Below are positions 5,000 through 11,526 of a stretch of 11,541 nucleotides of DNA, piece after piece (position 1 is the first letter of the stretch; every line of letters begins with the position of its first letter). The position numbers and the translations under genes were made by a program. Source of the DNA: Candidatus Woesearchaeota archaeon (lineage in GTDB: Archaea; Nanobdellota; Nanobdellia; Woesearchaeales; JASKKU01); contig DSBS01000022.1 of assembly GCA_011045925.1 (NCBI GenBank), forward strand, positions 1 through 11,541, in the 5' to 3' direction. The notes under the pieces are model-generated. The model was not told the DNA's origin and made no database searches. It saw nothing but the letters and a program-made list of their open reading frames with translations.

Positions 5000-7048
5000 G
5001 TGAAAAGCGTTCTTAAGAGAGACGGAGAGATTGTTCCTTTTAACATAAAAAAGATTTCTAATGCAATTCAGAAAGCATTTGAAAGCACCGGAGAATCAAA
5101 GAACAGTAAGTTATGCCAGGAACTGGCTGGAAAGGTTGAGAGTAAGCTGGATGAGATGTTTCCAAAAGGAACTGCAACAGTTGAGCAGATACAGGACATC
5201 GTTGAAGAGACATTGATGGGAAACGGCTACCATAGGACTGCTAAAGCTTATATTGTATATAGAAAACAGCATGATGACCTGAGGAGTTTTGCTTCTCTTA
5301 TAAGCAACTTTGAGATTATTGATAAGTATCTTGATGAGTCTGACTGGAGAGTTAAGGAAAACAGCAATATGACCTATTCGCTTCAAGGACTTAATTTCCA
5401 TATTTCATCAAGCATAATATCATCATACTGGCTGAATAAGCTATACCCTGAGGAGGTTGGAAAGCCTCACCTGAACGGGGATTACCATATTCACGACTTA
5501 GGGGTTTTAGGCCCTTACTGTGTCGGCTGGGACCTTAAAGATCTTCTTAGCAAGGGCTTTTGCGGGGTTTCAGGAAAAATCCAGTCAAAGCCGCCAAAGC
5601 ACTTCAGGGCAGCGCTGGGGCAGATTGTAAACTTCTTTTATACAATGCAGGGCGAGGCTGCCGGTGCCCAGGCTTTCTCAAATTTTGATACGCTTCTTGC
5701 ACCATTTATTGCTTATGATAACCTATCCTACAAAGAAGTTGTTCAGGCAATGCAGGAATTTCTGTTTAATATAAATGTCCCAACCAGAGTGGGGTTTCAG
5801 ACGCCCTTCACAAATGTTACCCTTGACCTGACTGTGCCTGAGTATATGAAAGACGAAAAGGCTATTATTGGCGGCGAAGAGCAGGACAAGACATACAAGG
5901 AATTCAAAAAAGAGATGGAGCTGTTTAACAAGGCTTTCGCAGAGCTTATGCTGAAAGGGGATGCAAAAGGCAGGCCTTTCTCTTTCCCAATTCCAACATA
6001 CAACGTATCAAAAGATTTTGACTGGGACAGCCCTTTGCTTGAAAGAGTCTGGGAGATGACCGCAAAATACGGCATACCTTACTTCGCGAATTATATTAAC
6101 TCGGATATGAAGCCTGAAGACGCAAGAAGCATGTGCTGCAGGCTAAGACTGGATAACAGGGAGCTAAGGAAAAGAGGAGGCGGCCTTTTTGGGGCCAATC
6201 CCTTAACAGGCTCTATCGGGGTAGTCACTATAAACCTTCCAAGGATAGGATACATGTCAAAAACAGAAGAAGGGTTTTTATCAAAGCTTGGAGAGCTTAT
6301 GGATACAGCAAAAAAAAGCCTGGAGATTAAAAGGAAAGTTCTTGAGAATTTTACAGAAACAGGCCTGTATCCTTACTCAAGGTTTTATCTTAGCGAAAAC
6401 AAAAAAGCCCAGGGCTCTTACTGGAAAAACCACTTTTCTACAATAGGCTTAGTTGGAATGAACGAAGCCAGCATTAACCTGCTTGGAGATAGCATTGGTG
6501 ATAAGAGAGGACACGAGTTTGCTGTCAGGGTGCTTGAGTTTATGAGGGAAAAGATTGCCGGCTACCAGGAAGAAACCGGAAACCTTTACAATCTCGAGGC
6601 AACACCTGCTGAAGGGACTTCATACAGGCTTGCAAGGGCTGACAAAGCAAAATTCCCTGATATAATCGTTGCTAATAATGATGAGTGGAAAAACAGAAAT
6701 GCAGAGCCTTTTTATACAAACTCTTCACAGCTTCCAGTAAACTACACAGATGACCTGTTTGAGCTTCTTGACAAGCAGGACAAGATTCAGACACTGTATA
6801 CTGGAGGCACGGTTGTCCATCTTTTCCTGGGTGAAAGGCTTCCAGATGTTGAGTCTACAAAAAGGCTTGTGAGAAAAATCGCACAAAAATACAGCCTTCC
6901 TTACTATACGATAACCCCTACATTCAGCATATGCCCAATCCATGGCTATATTAAAGGAGAGCATGAGTATTGCCCATATTGTGATGAGATTGAGGAAGAA
7001 GATTCTGGCTCGAACAAGGGAGGGGGATACATAGAGATTAAACTCTGA
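5000..7048 (+). CDS. nrdD: Anaerobic (class III) ribonucleoside-triphosphate reductase, large part lacking the glycyl-radical segment
   Basis: Reduces ribonucleotides to deoxyribonucleotides without oxygen, using a glycyl radical. The 682-residue protein starts at GTG (5000), giving MKSVLKRDGEIVPFN, the usual start of an ATP-cone (about residues 1-95) that senses ATP/dATP. The barrel follows, with YCVGWDL (Cys174) and SMCCRLRLDNRE (Cys379-Cys380), the region of the active-site thiyl cysteine. LTGSIGVVTINLPRIGY and EATPAEGTSYRLA are typical of the family. Near the end is a zinc motif, CPIHGY...CPYC (Cys645, His648, Cys658, Cys661). The protein then stops after GGGYIEIKL. In complete enzymes the same chain continues into the radical motif (like YSRVVGYLRPV); here that part is a separate ORF starting 11 bases downstream. 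No intein is seen. Confidence 0.95.
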   Translation: MKSVLKRDGEIVPFNIKKISNAIQKAFESTGESKNSKLCQELAGKVESKLDEMFPKGTATVEQIQDIVEETLMGNGYHRTAKAYIVYRKQHDDLRSFASLISNFEIIDKYLDESDWRVKENSNMTYSLQGLNFHISSSIISSYWLNKLYPEEVGKPHLNGDYHIHDLGVLGPYCVGWDLKDLLSKGFCGVSGKIQSKPPKHFRAALGQIVNFFYTMQGEAAGAQAFSNFDTLLAPFIAYDNLSYKEVVQAMQEFLFNINVPTRVGFQTPFTNVTLDLTVPEYMKDEKAIIGGEEQDKTYKEFKKEMELFNKAFAELMLKGDAKGRPFSFPIPTYNVSKDFDWDSPLLERVWEMTAKYGIPYFANYINSDMKPEDARSMCCRLRLDNRELRKRGGGLFGANPLTGSIGVVTINLPRIGYMSKTEEGFLSKLGELMDTAKKSLEIKRKVLENFTETGLYPYSRFYLSENKKAQGSYWKNHFSTIGLVGMNEASINLLGDSIGDKRGHEFAVRVLEFMREKIAGYQEETGNLYNLEATPAEGTSYRLARADKAKFPDIIVANNDEWKNRNAEPFYTNSSQLPVNYTDDLFELLDKQDKIQTLYTGGTVVHLFLGERLPDVESTKRLVRKIAQKYSLPYYTITPTFSICPIHGYIKGEHEYCPYCDEIEEEDSGSNKGGGYIEIKL

Positions 7049-7053
7049 GGTGA
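7047..7053 (+). promoter_or_regulatory. Shine-Dalgarno for the separate glycyl-radical ORF
   Basis: GAGGTGA overlaps the last two bases of the nrdD TGA (7046-7048) and ends 5 bases before the ATG at 7059. It matches the anti-Shine-Dalgarno well, so ribosomes ending nrdD could reinitiate at once. It is the main evidence that the small ORF has its own translation start. Confidence 0.7.
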
Positions 7054-7058
7054 ATGAA

Positions 7059-7190
7059 ATGAAGACAAAATGCGAGGTTTACTCAAGGACTGTTGGCTAC
7101 ATCAGGCCTGTGAACCAGTGGAATAATGGAAAAAGAGAGGAATTCTCAAAAAGGGTTTACCTTAATATCGCAGAGCATATTGAGGCATAA
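7059..7190 (+). CDS. Stand-alone glycyl-radical domain of class III ribonucleotide reductase (43 aa)
   Basis: This short gene encodes 43 residues, beginning MKTKCEVYSRTVGYIRPV and continuing with NQWNNGKREEFSKR. It corresponds to the extreme C-terminus of ordinary NrdD proteins (for example YSRVVGYLRPVQxWNxGKxxEFxxR). Gly13 in RTVGY is the residue expected to be turned into the stable glycyl radical by NrdG. It uses a different frame from nrdD: the frame upstream is closed by TAG at 7032-7034, so only a +1 shift within a few codons before the nrdD stop could join them. With its own ATG and strong Shine-Dalgarno it is most simply a separate subunit that inserts into the NrdD barrel. That would be analogous to GrcA/YfiD, which restores pyruvate formate-lyase. 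A sequencing error or programmed frameshift is the alternative. Confidence 0.85.
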   Translation: MKTKCEVYSRTVGYIRPVNQWNNGKREEFSKRVYLNIAEHIEA

Positions 7191-7198
7191 AATTATTG

Positions 7199-7229
7199 TT
7201 TTTTTATTTTTTGGGTTTTTGGTTTTTTT
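7199..7229 (+). terminator. Oligo-T tract after the nrdD locus
   Basis: Four T runs of 5-7 bases, broken only by A, GGG or GG, follow the small ORF. No hairpin is evident. Such tracts are intrinsic terminators for archaeal RNA polymerase, so nrdG may be separately transcribed. Readthrough is possible. Confidence 0.5.
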
Positions 7230-7238
7230 ATTTAATAA
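7227..7238 (+). promoter_or_regulatory. TATA-like box of nrdG
   Basis: TTTATTTAATAA is centred about 24 bases before the ATG at 7256, consistent with a leaderless nrdG transcript. It adjoins the T tract, so the T-rich sequence may serve as both terminator and promoter context. Confidence 0.42.
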
Positions 7239-7255
7239 GAACTGCACTTAGAAAG

Positions 7256-7951
7256 ATGAGACTTGCCTATCTTCAGAAGTTTAGCCTTTTGGATTACCCT
7301 GAAAGGATAGCTTGCGTGGTTTTTCTGAACGGCTGTAATTTTAGGTGCCCTTATTGCTACAACGCCTCTATTGTGCTTAAAAGAAGAGACGAAATCGATG
7401 AAAGCGAATTTTTTGCTTTTCTGGATGAGAGAAAAGACAAAGTTGAAGCAGTTGTTGTTACAGGAGGAGAGCCTACCTTATATCCAGACTTGCCTGAGTT
7501 TATCAGACTGATTAAGAGAAAAGGCTTTCTTGTTAAGCTGGACACAAACGGAAGCAAGCCAAATGTTATCAGAGAGTTGGCTGAGAGCCAGGATGTGGAC
7601 TATTTCGCCCTGGATATTAAAGCTTGGTTTGATGATTATGACAAGGCAACAGGCGTTTCGGGATTTGGCGACAGGGTTAAGGAGACTGCAGCGATTCTTA
7701 TGAAAAGCAATGTTGAATATGAATTTAGAACAACTCTGGTAAAGCCTTTTTTATCCAATGCTGGCTTTGTGAAGATTATTGGTTTTATAAAAGGCTCGAA
7801 AGCTTACTATCTTCAAAGATTTGATTCTGGAAAGGAATTGATAAGCGCCGAAGGGCTTTCTGGTTTCAGCAGGGAAGAGAATGAAGAACTATTAAAATTA
7901 GCAAAAGCCAGCCTCCCCGGCACAATTGTCAAGCTTAGGGGATTCTACTAA
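7256..7951 (+). CDS. nrdG: Anaerobic ribonucleotide reductase activating protein (radical SAM)
   Basis: Radical SAM enzyme that uses a [4Fe-4S] cluster and S-adenosylmethionine to create the glycyl radical of the anaerobic reductase. From the ATG at 7256 it has 231 residues and begins MRLAYLQKFSLLDYPERIAC, like NrdG2-type activases. The cluster motif is C27-NFR-C31-PY-C34, and TGGEP (around residue 70) is the SAM-binding GGE motif. The chain ends in KLRGFY. A GTG/TTG-type upstream start near 7196 would add a T-tract-encoded, Phe-rich stretch that is not part of the family, so I reject it. Its position right after nrdD and the separate glycyl-radical ORF supports the assignment: its substrate glycine would be Gly13 of the 43-residue protein. 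Pyruvate formate-lyase activases are related, but no such lyase is nearby. Confidence 0.9.
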   Translation: MRLAYLQKFSLLDYPERIACVVFLNGCNFRCPYCYNASIVLKRRDEIDESEFFAFLDERKDKVEAVVVTGGEPTLYPDLPEFIRLIKRKGFLVKLDTNGSKPNVIRELAESQDVDYFALDIKAWFDDYDKATGVSGFGDRVKETAAILMKSNVEYEFRTTLVKPFLSNAGFVKIIGFIKGSKAYYLQRFDSGKELISAEGLSGFSREENEELLKLAKASLPGTIVKLRGFY

Positions 7952-7955
7952 GCAT

Positions 7956-7999
7956 TGAAAGATTTCCTTAAAACAAGCCAACAAGCCAGAAATCTTTTA
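7956..7999 (+). terminator. Hairpin with duplicated octamer loop after nrdG
   Basis: AAAGATTTC (7958-7966) pairs with GAAATCTTT (7989-7997); a G-U and a U-A pair extend the stem to 11. The 22-base loop contains ACAAGCCA twice in tandem (7973-7980, 7981-7988). The T-rich 3' arm suggests an nrdG 3'-end signal, but the loop is long. Confidence 0.4.
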
Positions 8000-8014
8000 C
8001 AATCAATTTAGAAT

Positions 8015-8024
8015 CTTAAATAAA
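8015..8024 (+). promoter_or_regulatory. TATA-like box of radC
   Basis: CTTAAATAAA is centred about 27 bases before the radC ATG (8047), as expected for a leaderless transcript. Confidence 0.45.
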
Positions 8025-8046
8025 GGCTTGCGGCAATTTTCCAGCC

Positions 8047-8715
8047 ATGCGAATAAAGGAGATTGCTGATGACAACAGGCCAAGGGAAAGATTAAAGGCA
8101 TTTGGCAAGGAAGCGCTTTCGGACCCTGAGCTCCTTGCAATAATTATTCAGAATGGCACAAAAAGTGAAAATGTCATTGATTTATGCAACAGGATTATAT
8201 CAACTCTTGGATTAGAAGCACTTTCGGGATGCTCGCTAAGCGAGCTTTCAAAGTTCAGGGGAATAGGAGAAGCTAAGGCAATGCAGATTGCTGCTGCTTT
8301 CGAGATAAGCAGAAGGGCATTAATCAAGGGAAAAGCAAAGCGTTATATTAAGTGCGCCAAAGATGTTTTCAACGCATTTCAGTATGAGCTGGGAAGCAGA
8401 AAGCAGGAAGAAGTGCATTTGCTTTGCCTTGACTGCTCAAACAGAATCATTGAAAAAAAGAAAATCTTCGTAGGAACACTGAATGAAAGCATTATTCACC
8501 CAAGAGAGATTTTTAAGGAAGCAGTGAAGAATTCATCACACGGAATAATACTGGTACATAACCACCCGAGCGGCAGGTGCTTTCCATCTGAAGAAGATGA
8601 GAAAGTAACTGAGATGCTAAGTGAAGCAGGCAAGATAATAGGAATCAGGTTTTTAGACCATGTAATTATTTGCGATGAATCTTACTACAGCTTCAGGGAA
8701 AACAACAAAGTTTAA
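8047..8715 (+). CDS. radC: RadC family JAB-domain protein
   Basis: 222 residues. The N-terminus (MRIKEIADDNRPRERL, EALSDPELLAIIIQNGT) and a helix-hairpin-helix around residues 65-90 (KFRGIGEAKAMQI) are typical of RadC. The C-terminal JAB/MPN metalloprotein domain (about 100-222) has Glu121/122, HNHPSG (His171, His173) and Asp184 in the order expected for JAMM metal ligands, then LDHVIICDESYYSF, the usual RadC ending. Historically called a DNA repair protein, its biochemical role is still unclear. The family is widespread in bacteria and patchy in archaea, so this copy may have been acquired. It is complete, with no missing ligand. Its stop codon overlaps the promoter of the next gene. Confidence 0.93.
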   Translation: MRIKEIADDNRPRERLKAFGKEALSDPELLAIIIQNGTKSENVIDLCNRIISTLGLEALSGCSLSELSKFRGIGEAKAMQIAAAFEISRRALIKGKAKRYIKCAKDVFNAFQYELGSRKQEEVHLLCLDCSNRIIEKKKIFVGTLNESIIHPREIFKEAVKNSSHGIILVHNHPSGRCFPSEEDEKVTEMLSEAGKIIGIRFLDHVIICDESYYSFRENNKV

Positions 8716-8722
8716 TAAAATA
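8711..8722 (+). promoter_or_regulatory. TATA-like box of the B12/radical SAM gene
   Basis: TTTAATAAAATA is centred about 27 bases before the ATG at 8744 and overlaps the end of radC. It supports 8744 as start rather than an upstream in-frame codon at 8675 inside radC. Confidence 0.42.
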
Positions 8723-8743
8723 AAGGCGTCTCCTGGATTCCTG

Positions 8744-10102
8744 ATGAAGATAGTGCTTGCCAGGCCAAGGTATGATACTCATGTAATAACACCGCCGCTT
8801 GGCTTAGGCTATCTTGCATCTTTTCTTAAGAAAAAGGGGATAGAATGCGTTGTCATCGATGGCCTTAATGAGGATTTAAGCAACGATAAATTAACTGAAA
8901 GAATCGCTCGGGAGAGGCCCGATGCTGTGGGCATTAGTTGTGTCACCTTCTATTATAAAGAAACTGTTATGCTTTCAAGAAAGCTAAAAAACATAGGGCT
9001 TAAGTGTATAATTGGGGGGATGCATCCTAGCTTTTGCCCTTTTGAGACTCTTAAAGAAGCAAAGTGCGACTTTGTTGTTTGTGGAGAGGGGGAGCTTCCT
9101 CTGCTTGAGCTTGCAAAAAGCGATTTCTCTGGAAAAAAAAGAATAAAGGGTGTCTATTTTAATAGTGAAGAACTAGCTGAAAATAAAGGGCAGCCCATCG
9201 AAATGGCCAATACTGTTGAAAATCTTGATGAGCTTCCTTTTCCTGACTGGAAGCAGATTAACCCTAATAATTATCCTTTTTCCCCACATGGTGCATTTGT
9301 AAAGAATTTTCCAGTTGCTCCTTTGCTCACCTCAAGGGGGTGCCCCTTTGACTGCTCTTTTTGCGCGAGCCCTTCATTCTATAATAGAAGAATCAGGTTC
9401 AGAAGCCCTGAGAATGTGGTTGCTGAAATCAAATTACTCGTCAAATATTTTGGGGTAAGAGAGATTCATTTCGAGGATGACAACCTTACGCTGGATAGAG
9501 AGAACGCGAAAAGGATCTTTGAGCTTATGATTAAAGAAAATGTAAATGTGAGCTGGGCCTGTCCGAATGGAATCAGGGCTGATAAAGTTGACATGGAGCT
9601 TTTAAGGCTTATGAGGAGAAGTGGATGTTACAGTGTTTCTTTTGGAATAGAGTCAGGGAGCGATGAGATACTAAAGAAAGTCAAGAAAAAGGAAAGCCTT
9701 GAAATAATAAGCAAAGCAATCAGCATGTCAAAAAAAGCAGGGATTGAAGCAAATGGCTTCTTCATCCTGGGGCTGCCTGGAGAAACAAAAAAAACTATTA
9801 ACGAAACAATAAGCTTTGCTGTTAATTCCGGGCTTGATGGAGCCCATTTTGACGCCCTGGACATGTTTCCAGGATGCAAGCTCTGGAATGAAGTTAAGGG
9901 AGAAGAATTATCTACAAGATGGAGAAAACCTCCACAATGGGTTCCAGAAGGGCTCTCGAAGAATGACCTTGTTAAAGCAAGAAGAAAGGCTTTTCTCAGG
10001 TTTTATCTAAGGCCGAGAATATTTATGAAGACACTAAAAAAGATAAAGCTAAAGCAGGCTTATTATATTATTAAGAGGTCTTTTGACTATAAGGTTTTGT
10101 AA
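8744..10102 (+). CDS. B12-binding domain radical SAM protein (BchE-like), substrate unknown
   Basis: From the ATG at 8744 the protein has 452 residues and begins MKIVLARPRYDTHVITPPLG. The N-terminal ~140 residues resemble a cobalamin-binding Rossmann domain (PPLGLGYLASFLKKKG, then VVIDGLNEDL, PDAVGISCVTF and GGMHPSF). The DxHxxG cobalt-ligand motif is absent, as in many BchE-like members. The radical SAM core carries C200-PFD-C204-SF-C207 and EIHFEDDNLTLDRE. The C-terminal region (FFILGLPGETKKTI, FLRFYLRPR) is shared by the anaerobic Mg-protoporphyrin cyclase-like group, which includes methyltransferases and ring-forming enzymes on lipids, cofactors and antibiotics. No neighbour reveals the substrate. 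An upstream start at 8675 would overlap radC and is not supported. Confidence 0.85.
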   Translation: MKIVLARPRYDTHVITPPLGLGYLASFLKKKGIECVVIDGLNEDLSNDKLTERIARERPDAVGISCVTFYYKETVMLSRKLKNIGLKCIIGGMHPSFCPFETLKEAKCDFVVCGEGELPLLELAKSDFSGKKRIKGVYFNSEELAENKGQPIEMANTVENLDELPFPDWKQINPNNYPFSPHGAFVKNFPVAPLLTSRGCPFDCSFCASPSFYNRRIRFRSPENVVAEIKLLVKYFGVREIHFEDDNLTLDRENAKRIFELMIKENVNVSWACPNGIRADKVDMELLRLMRRSGCYSVSFGIESGSDEILKKVKKKESLEIISKAISMSKKAGIEANGFFILGLPGETKKTINETISFAVNSGLDGAHFDALDMFPGCKLWNEVKGEELSTRWRKPPQWVPEGLSKNDLVKARRKAFLRFYLRPRIFMKTLKKIKLKQAYYIIKRSFDYKVL

Positions 10103-10117
10103 CCTTGTTCCTTAACA

Positions 10118-10127
10118 TTTTTAAATA
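10118..10127 (+). promoter_or_regulatory. TATA-like box of the nuclease gene
   Basis: TTTTTAAATA is centred about 27 bases before the ATG at 10150, fitting a leaderless transcript. Confidence 0.45.
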
Positions 10128-10149
10128 AGAGGCTTCTCCTTGAATTAAA

Positions 10150-10902
10150 ATGGCGTGGTCATACTCAAAGATTGAAAGTTATTTCCAATGCCCGCAGAAG
10201 TTCAGGCTAAGGTACATTGAAAAGGTTCCAACAGAGACTAAAGGAACTATTCACACTTTTTTTGGGACTATGCTTCATAATGTAATTGAGAGGATGTATC
10301 TTGAGCGGGAAAAAGGCAGGATCAGCTCGCTTAACATAATATGGAACCTCTTTGAGAATGAATGGAAAAACGAATTCAGGAAAGATGAGCTTCTTTTCTC
10401 AGAGAAAGAACCTGAGTTTTTTCTTGAGGGTAAAAGAATAATCCAGGAATTTTATAAAAAGTTCCTTAGTGACAAGTCAAAAACCCTGTTTACAGAAACG
10501 CAGTTTTTCCTTGACCTTGAGGGAAAGCAGTATTGTATAAGAATTGACAGGCTTTCCAAGACTGACGGCGTCTTTGAAGTGAGGGACTATAAGACAGGAA
10601 AGCCAAAAACCAGGAGTGAGCTTCTTAGAGACTACCAGCTTAAAGCCTATGCTCTCTGGGTCTTTGAGAATTACCAGGATGCCAGGAAAGTCAGGCTAAT
10701 ATGGCATTACCTTAGGAACATGTATGATGTAGACATTGAACTTGCAAGAAAAGATGTCAAGGAAACAAAGGCTTTCATCAAGCAAAGGATAGACTCAGTT
10801 GAGAAAGCAATAGTTGAAGATAGGTTTCCAGCAGTAAAGAGCCCGCTATGCAATTATTGCGACTTCCTTGAAATCTGCAAAGAAAGGGAAACAAAAAGAT
10901 AA
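10150..10902 (+). CDS. RecB/Cas4-like PD-(D/E)XK nuclease with probable Fe-S cluster
   Basis: 250 residues. Nuclease motifs appear in the RecB-family order: His43 (GTMLHNVIE), Asp133 (IRIDRL), Asp146-x-Lys148 (VRDYKTGK) and Gln163-x3-Tyr167 (QLKAYAL). Four cysteines fit the 'iron staple' seen in AddB and Cas4: Cys14 (YFQCPQKFRL) at the N-terminus and Cys234, Cys237, Cys243 (CNYCDFLEIC) at the C-terminus. It is likely a DNA exonuclease or single-strand-processing enzyme of repair. Cas4 is the best-known relative, but no cas gene or CRISPR array is visible, so I do not call it cas4. No helicase partner is seen. The gene follows with its own promoter after the radical SAM gene. Substrate and direction of cleavage cannot be read from the sequence. 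Confidence 0.88.
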   Translation: MAWSYSKIESYFQCPQKFRLRYIEKVPTETKGTIHTFFGTMLHNVIERMYLEREKGRISSLNIIWNLFENEWKNEFRKDELLFSEKEPEFFLEGKRIIQEFYKKFLSDKSKTLFTETQFFLDLEGKQYCIRIDRLSKTDGVFEVRDYKTGKPKTRSELLRDYQLKAYALWVFENYQDARKVRLIWHYLRNMYDVDIELARKDVKETKAFIKQRIDSVEKAIVEDRFPAVKSPLCNYCDFLEICKERETKR

Positions 10903-10919
10903 AAGATTTCTGGCTGAGA

Positions 10920-11384
10920 TTAAATAAGATAAATAAAGGCCGATATTAAGATTATCACCAAAACCACTAAGCCTACAATCAAGCCTACGACTCCTAGCAC
11001 AAGCCCCAGAGCAGAAGGCAGGTTACTTTCTCTTGTCCTAACAGCCTTTGAAAACGCAACTGCAAGCAGGCCTAAGATTATTGAGAAAACCGGATAGATA
11101 AACAAAAACAGGACCGATACAGCGCCTGCAATAAGGCTAAAAATGCCAAGAATGGAGTCTGAACTCTGCTGTTCCGAGGAAATCTTTTTCCTATAGGGCT
11201 GAACACGTCTCACTGGGGTTGGCTGCCTTGGCTCCAAAACTGGCTTTACTGGCTTATTTTTTTTGCCTGCTTTCTTTTTTTGTGGTGCTGAGGTAATTTT
11301 CTTTGCCTTTGAAGCGGACTTTTTTGATGCAACTGCTTTTTTTTTGCTTTTTTTTGATTTTGAACTGGATTTGTTCCCTGCCAT
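10920..11384 (-). CDS. DUF4190-like small membrane protein with Lys-rich N-terminus
   Basis: 154 residues from the ATG at 11384. The first ~70 residues are Lys/Ser/Pro/Ala-rich and low-complexity, with no signal peptide, and are probably disordered and cytoplasmic. They could contact nucleic acid or the membrane surface by charge. Residues about 78-112 (SILGIFSLIAGAVS... to LGLLAVAF) and 124-153 (ALGLVLGVVGLIVGLVV...) are Gly-rich hydrophobic segments in the pattern of the DUF4190 family. It converges with the nuclease gene, with 17 bases between their stops. The Lys tract is encoded by A-rich codons, so its length may vary between strains. No function is known. Confidence 0.75.
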   Translation of the reverse strand: MAGNKSSSKSKKSKKKAVASKKSASKAKKITSAPQKKKAGKKNKPVKPVLEPRQPTPVRRVQPYRKKISSEQQSSDSILGIFSLIAGAVSVLFLFIYPVFSIILGLLAVAFSKAVRTRESNLPSALGLVLGVVGLIVGLVVLVIILISAFIYLI

Positions 11385-11412
11385 TTTTAAACATAATAAC
11401 TCAGATACCCGG

Positions 11413-11422
11413 TTATATAAAC
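11413..11422 (-). promoter_or_regulatory. TATA-like box of the DUF4190-like gene
   Basis: On the minus strand GTTTATATAA is about 33 bases before the ATG at 11384, giving a leader of only a few bases. Confidence 0.5.
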
Positions 11423-11471
11423 CTTTCGGATGTTTTGGCTCTGTTCAAAAAGTCCAAATAAAAAACAAATA

Positions 11472-11526
11472 ATATTGTGGGCGATAGCCCTACAATATAT
11501 TTCAGCCCGCATTGTTCGGGCTGAAA
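11472..11526 (-). other. Two adjacent hairpins, candidate terminator or structured RNA end
   Basis: Hairpin 1 (11472-11498): ATATTGTGGGC pairs with GCCCTACAATAT around a GATA loop, 11 pairs with one bulged T. Hairpin 2 (11500-11526): TTTCAGCCCG pairs perfectly with CGGGCTGAAA around a 7-base loop. On the minus strand they are followed by ATTTGTTTTTTATTT, so they may end a transcript coming from beyond the right edge. The AGCCC and GGGCT arms could also pair across hairpins. Confidence 0.55.

Noticed and set aside
5000..7048. Intein in nrdD
   Set aside because: Some archaeal nrdD genes contain inteins, but the barrel motifs run in order at normal spacing with no splice-junction motifs.
7196..7255. 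N-terminal extension of nrdG encoding a Phe-rich stretch
   Set aside because: It is translated from the oligo-T terminator region and is not part of the family; it only mimics a membrane segment.
10150..10902. A CRISPR-associated cas4 locus
   Set aside because: No direct-repeat array or other cas gene is visible on either strand.
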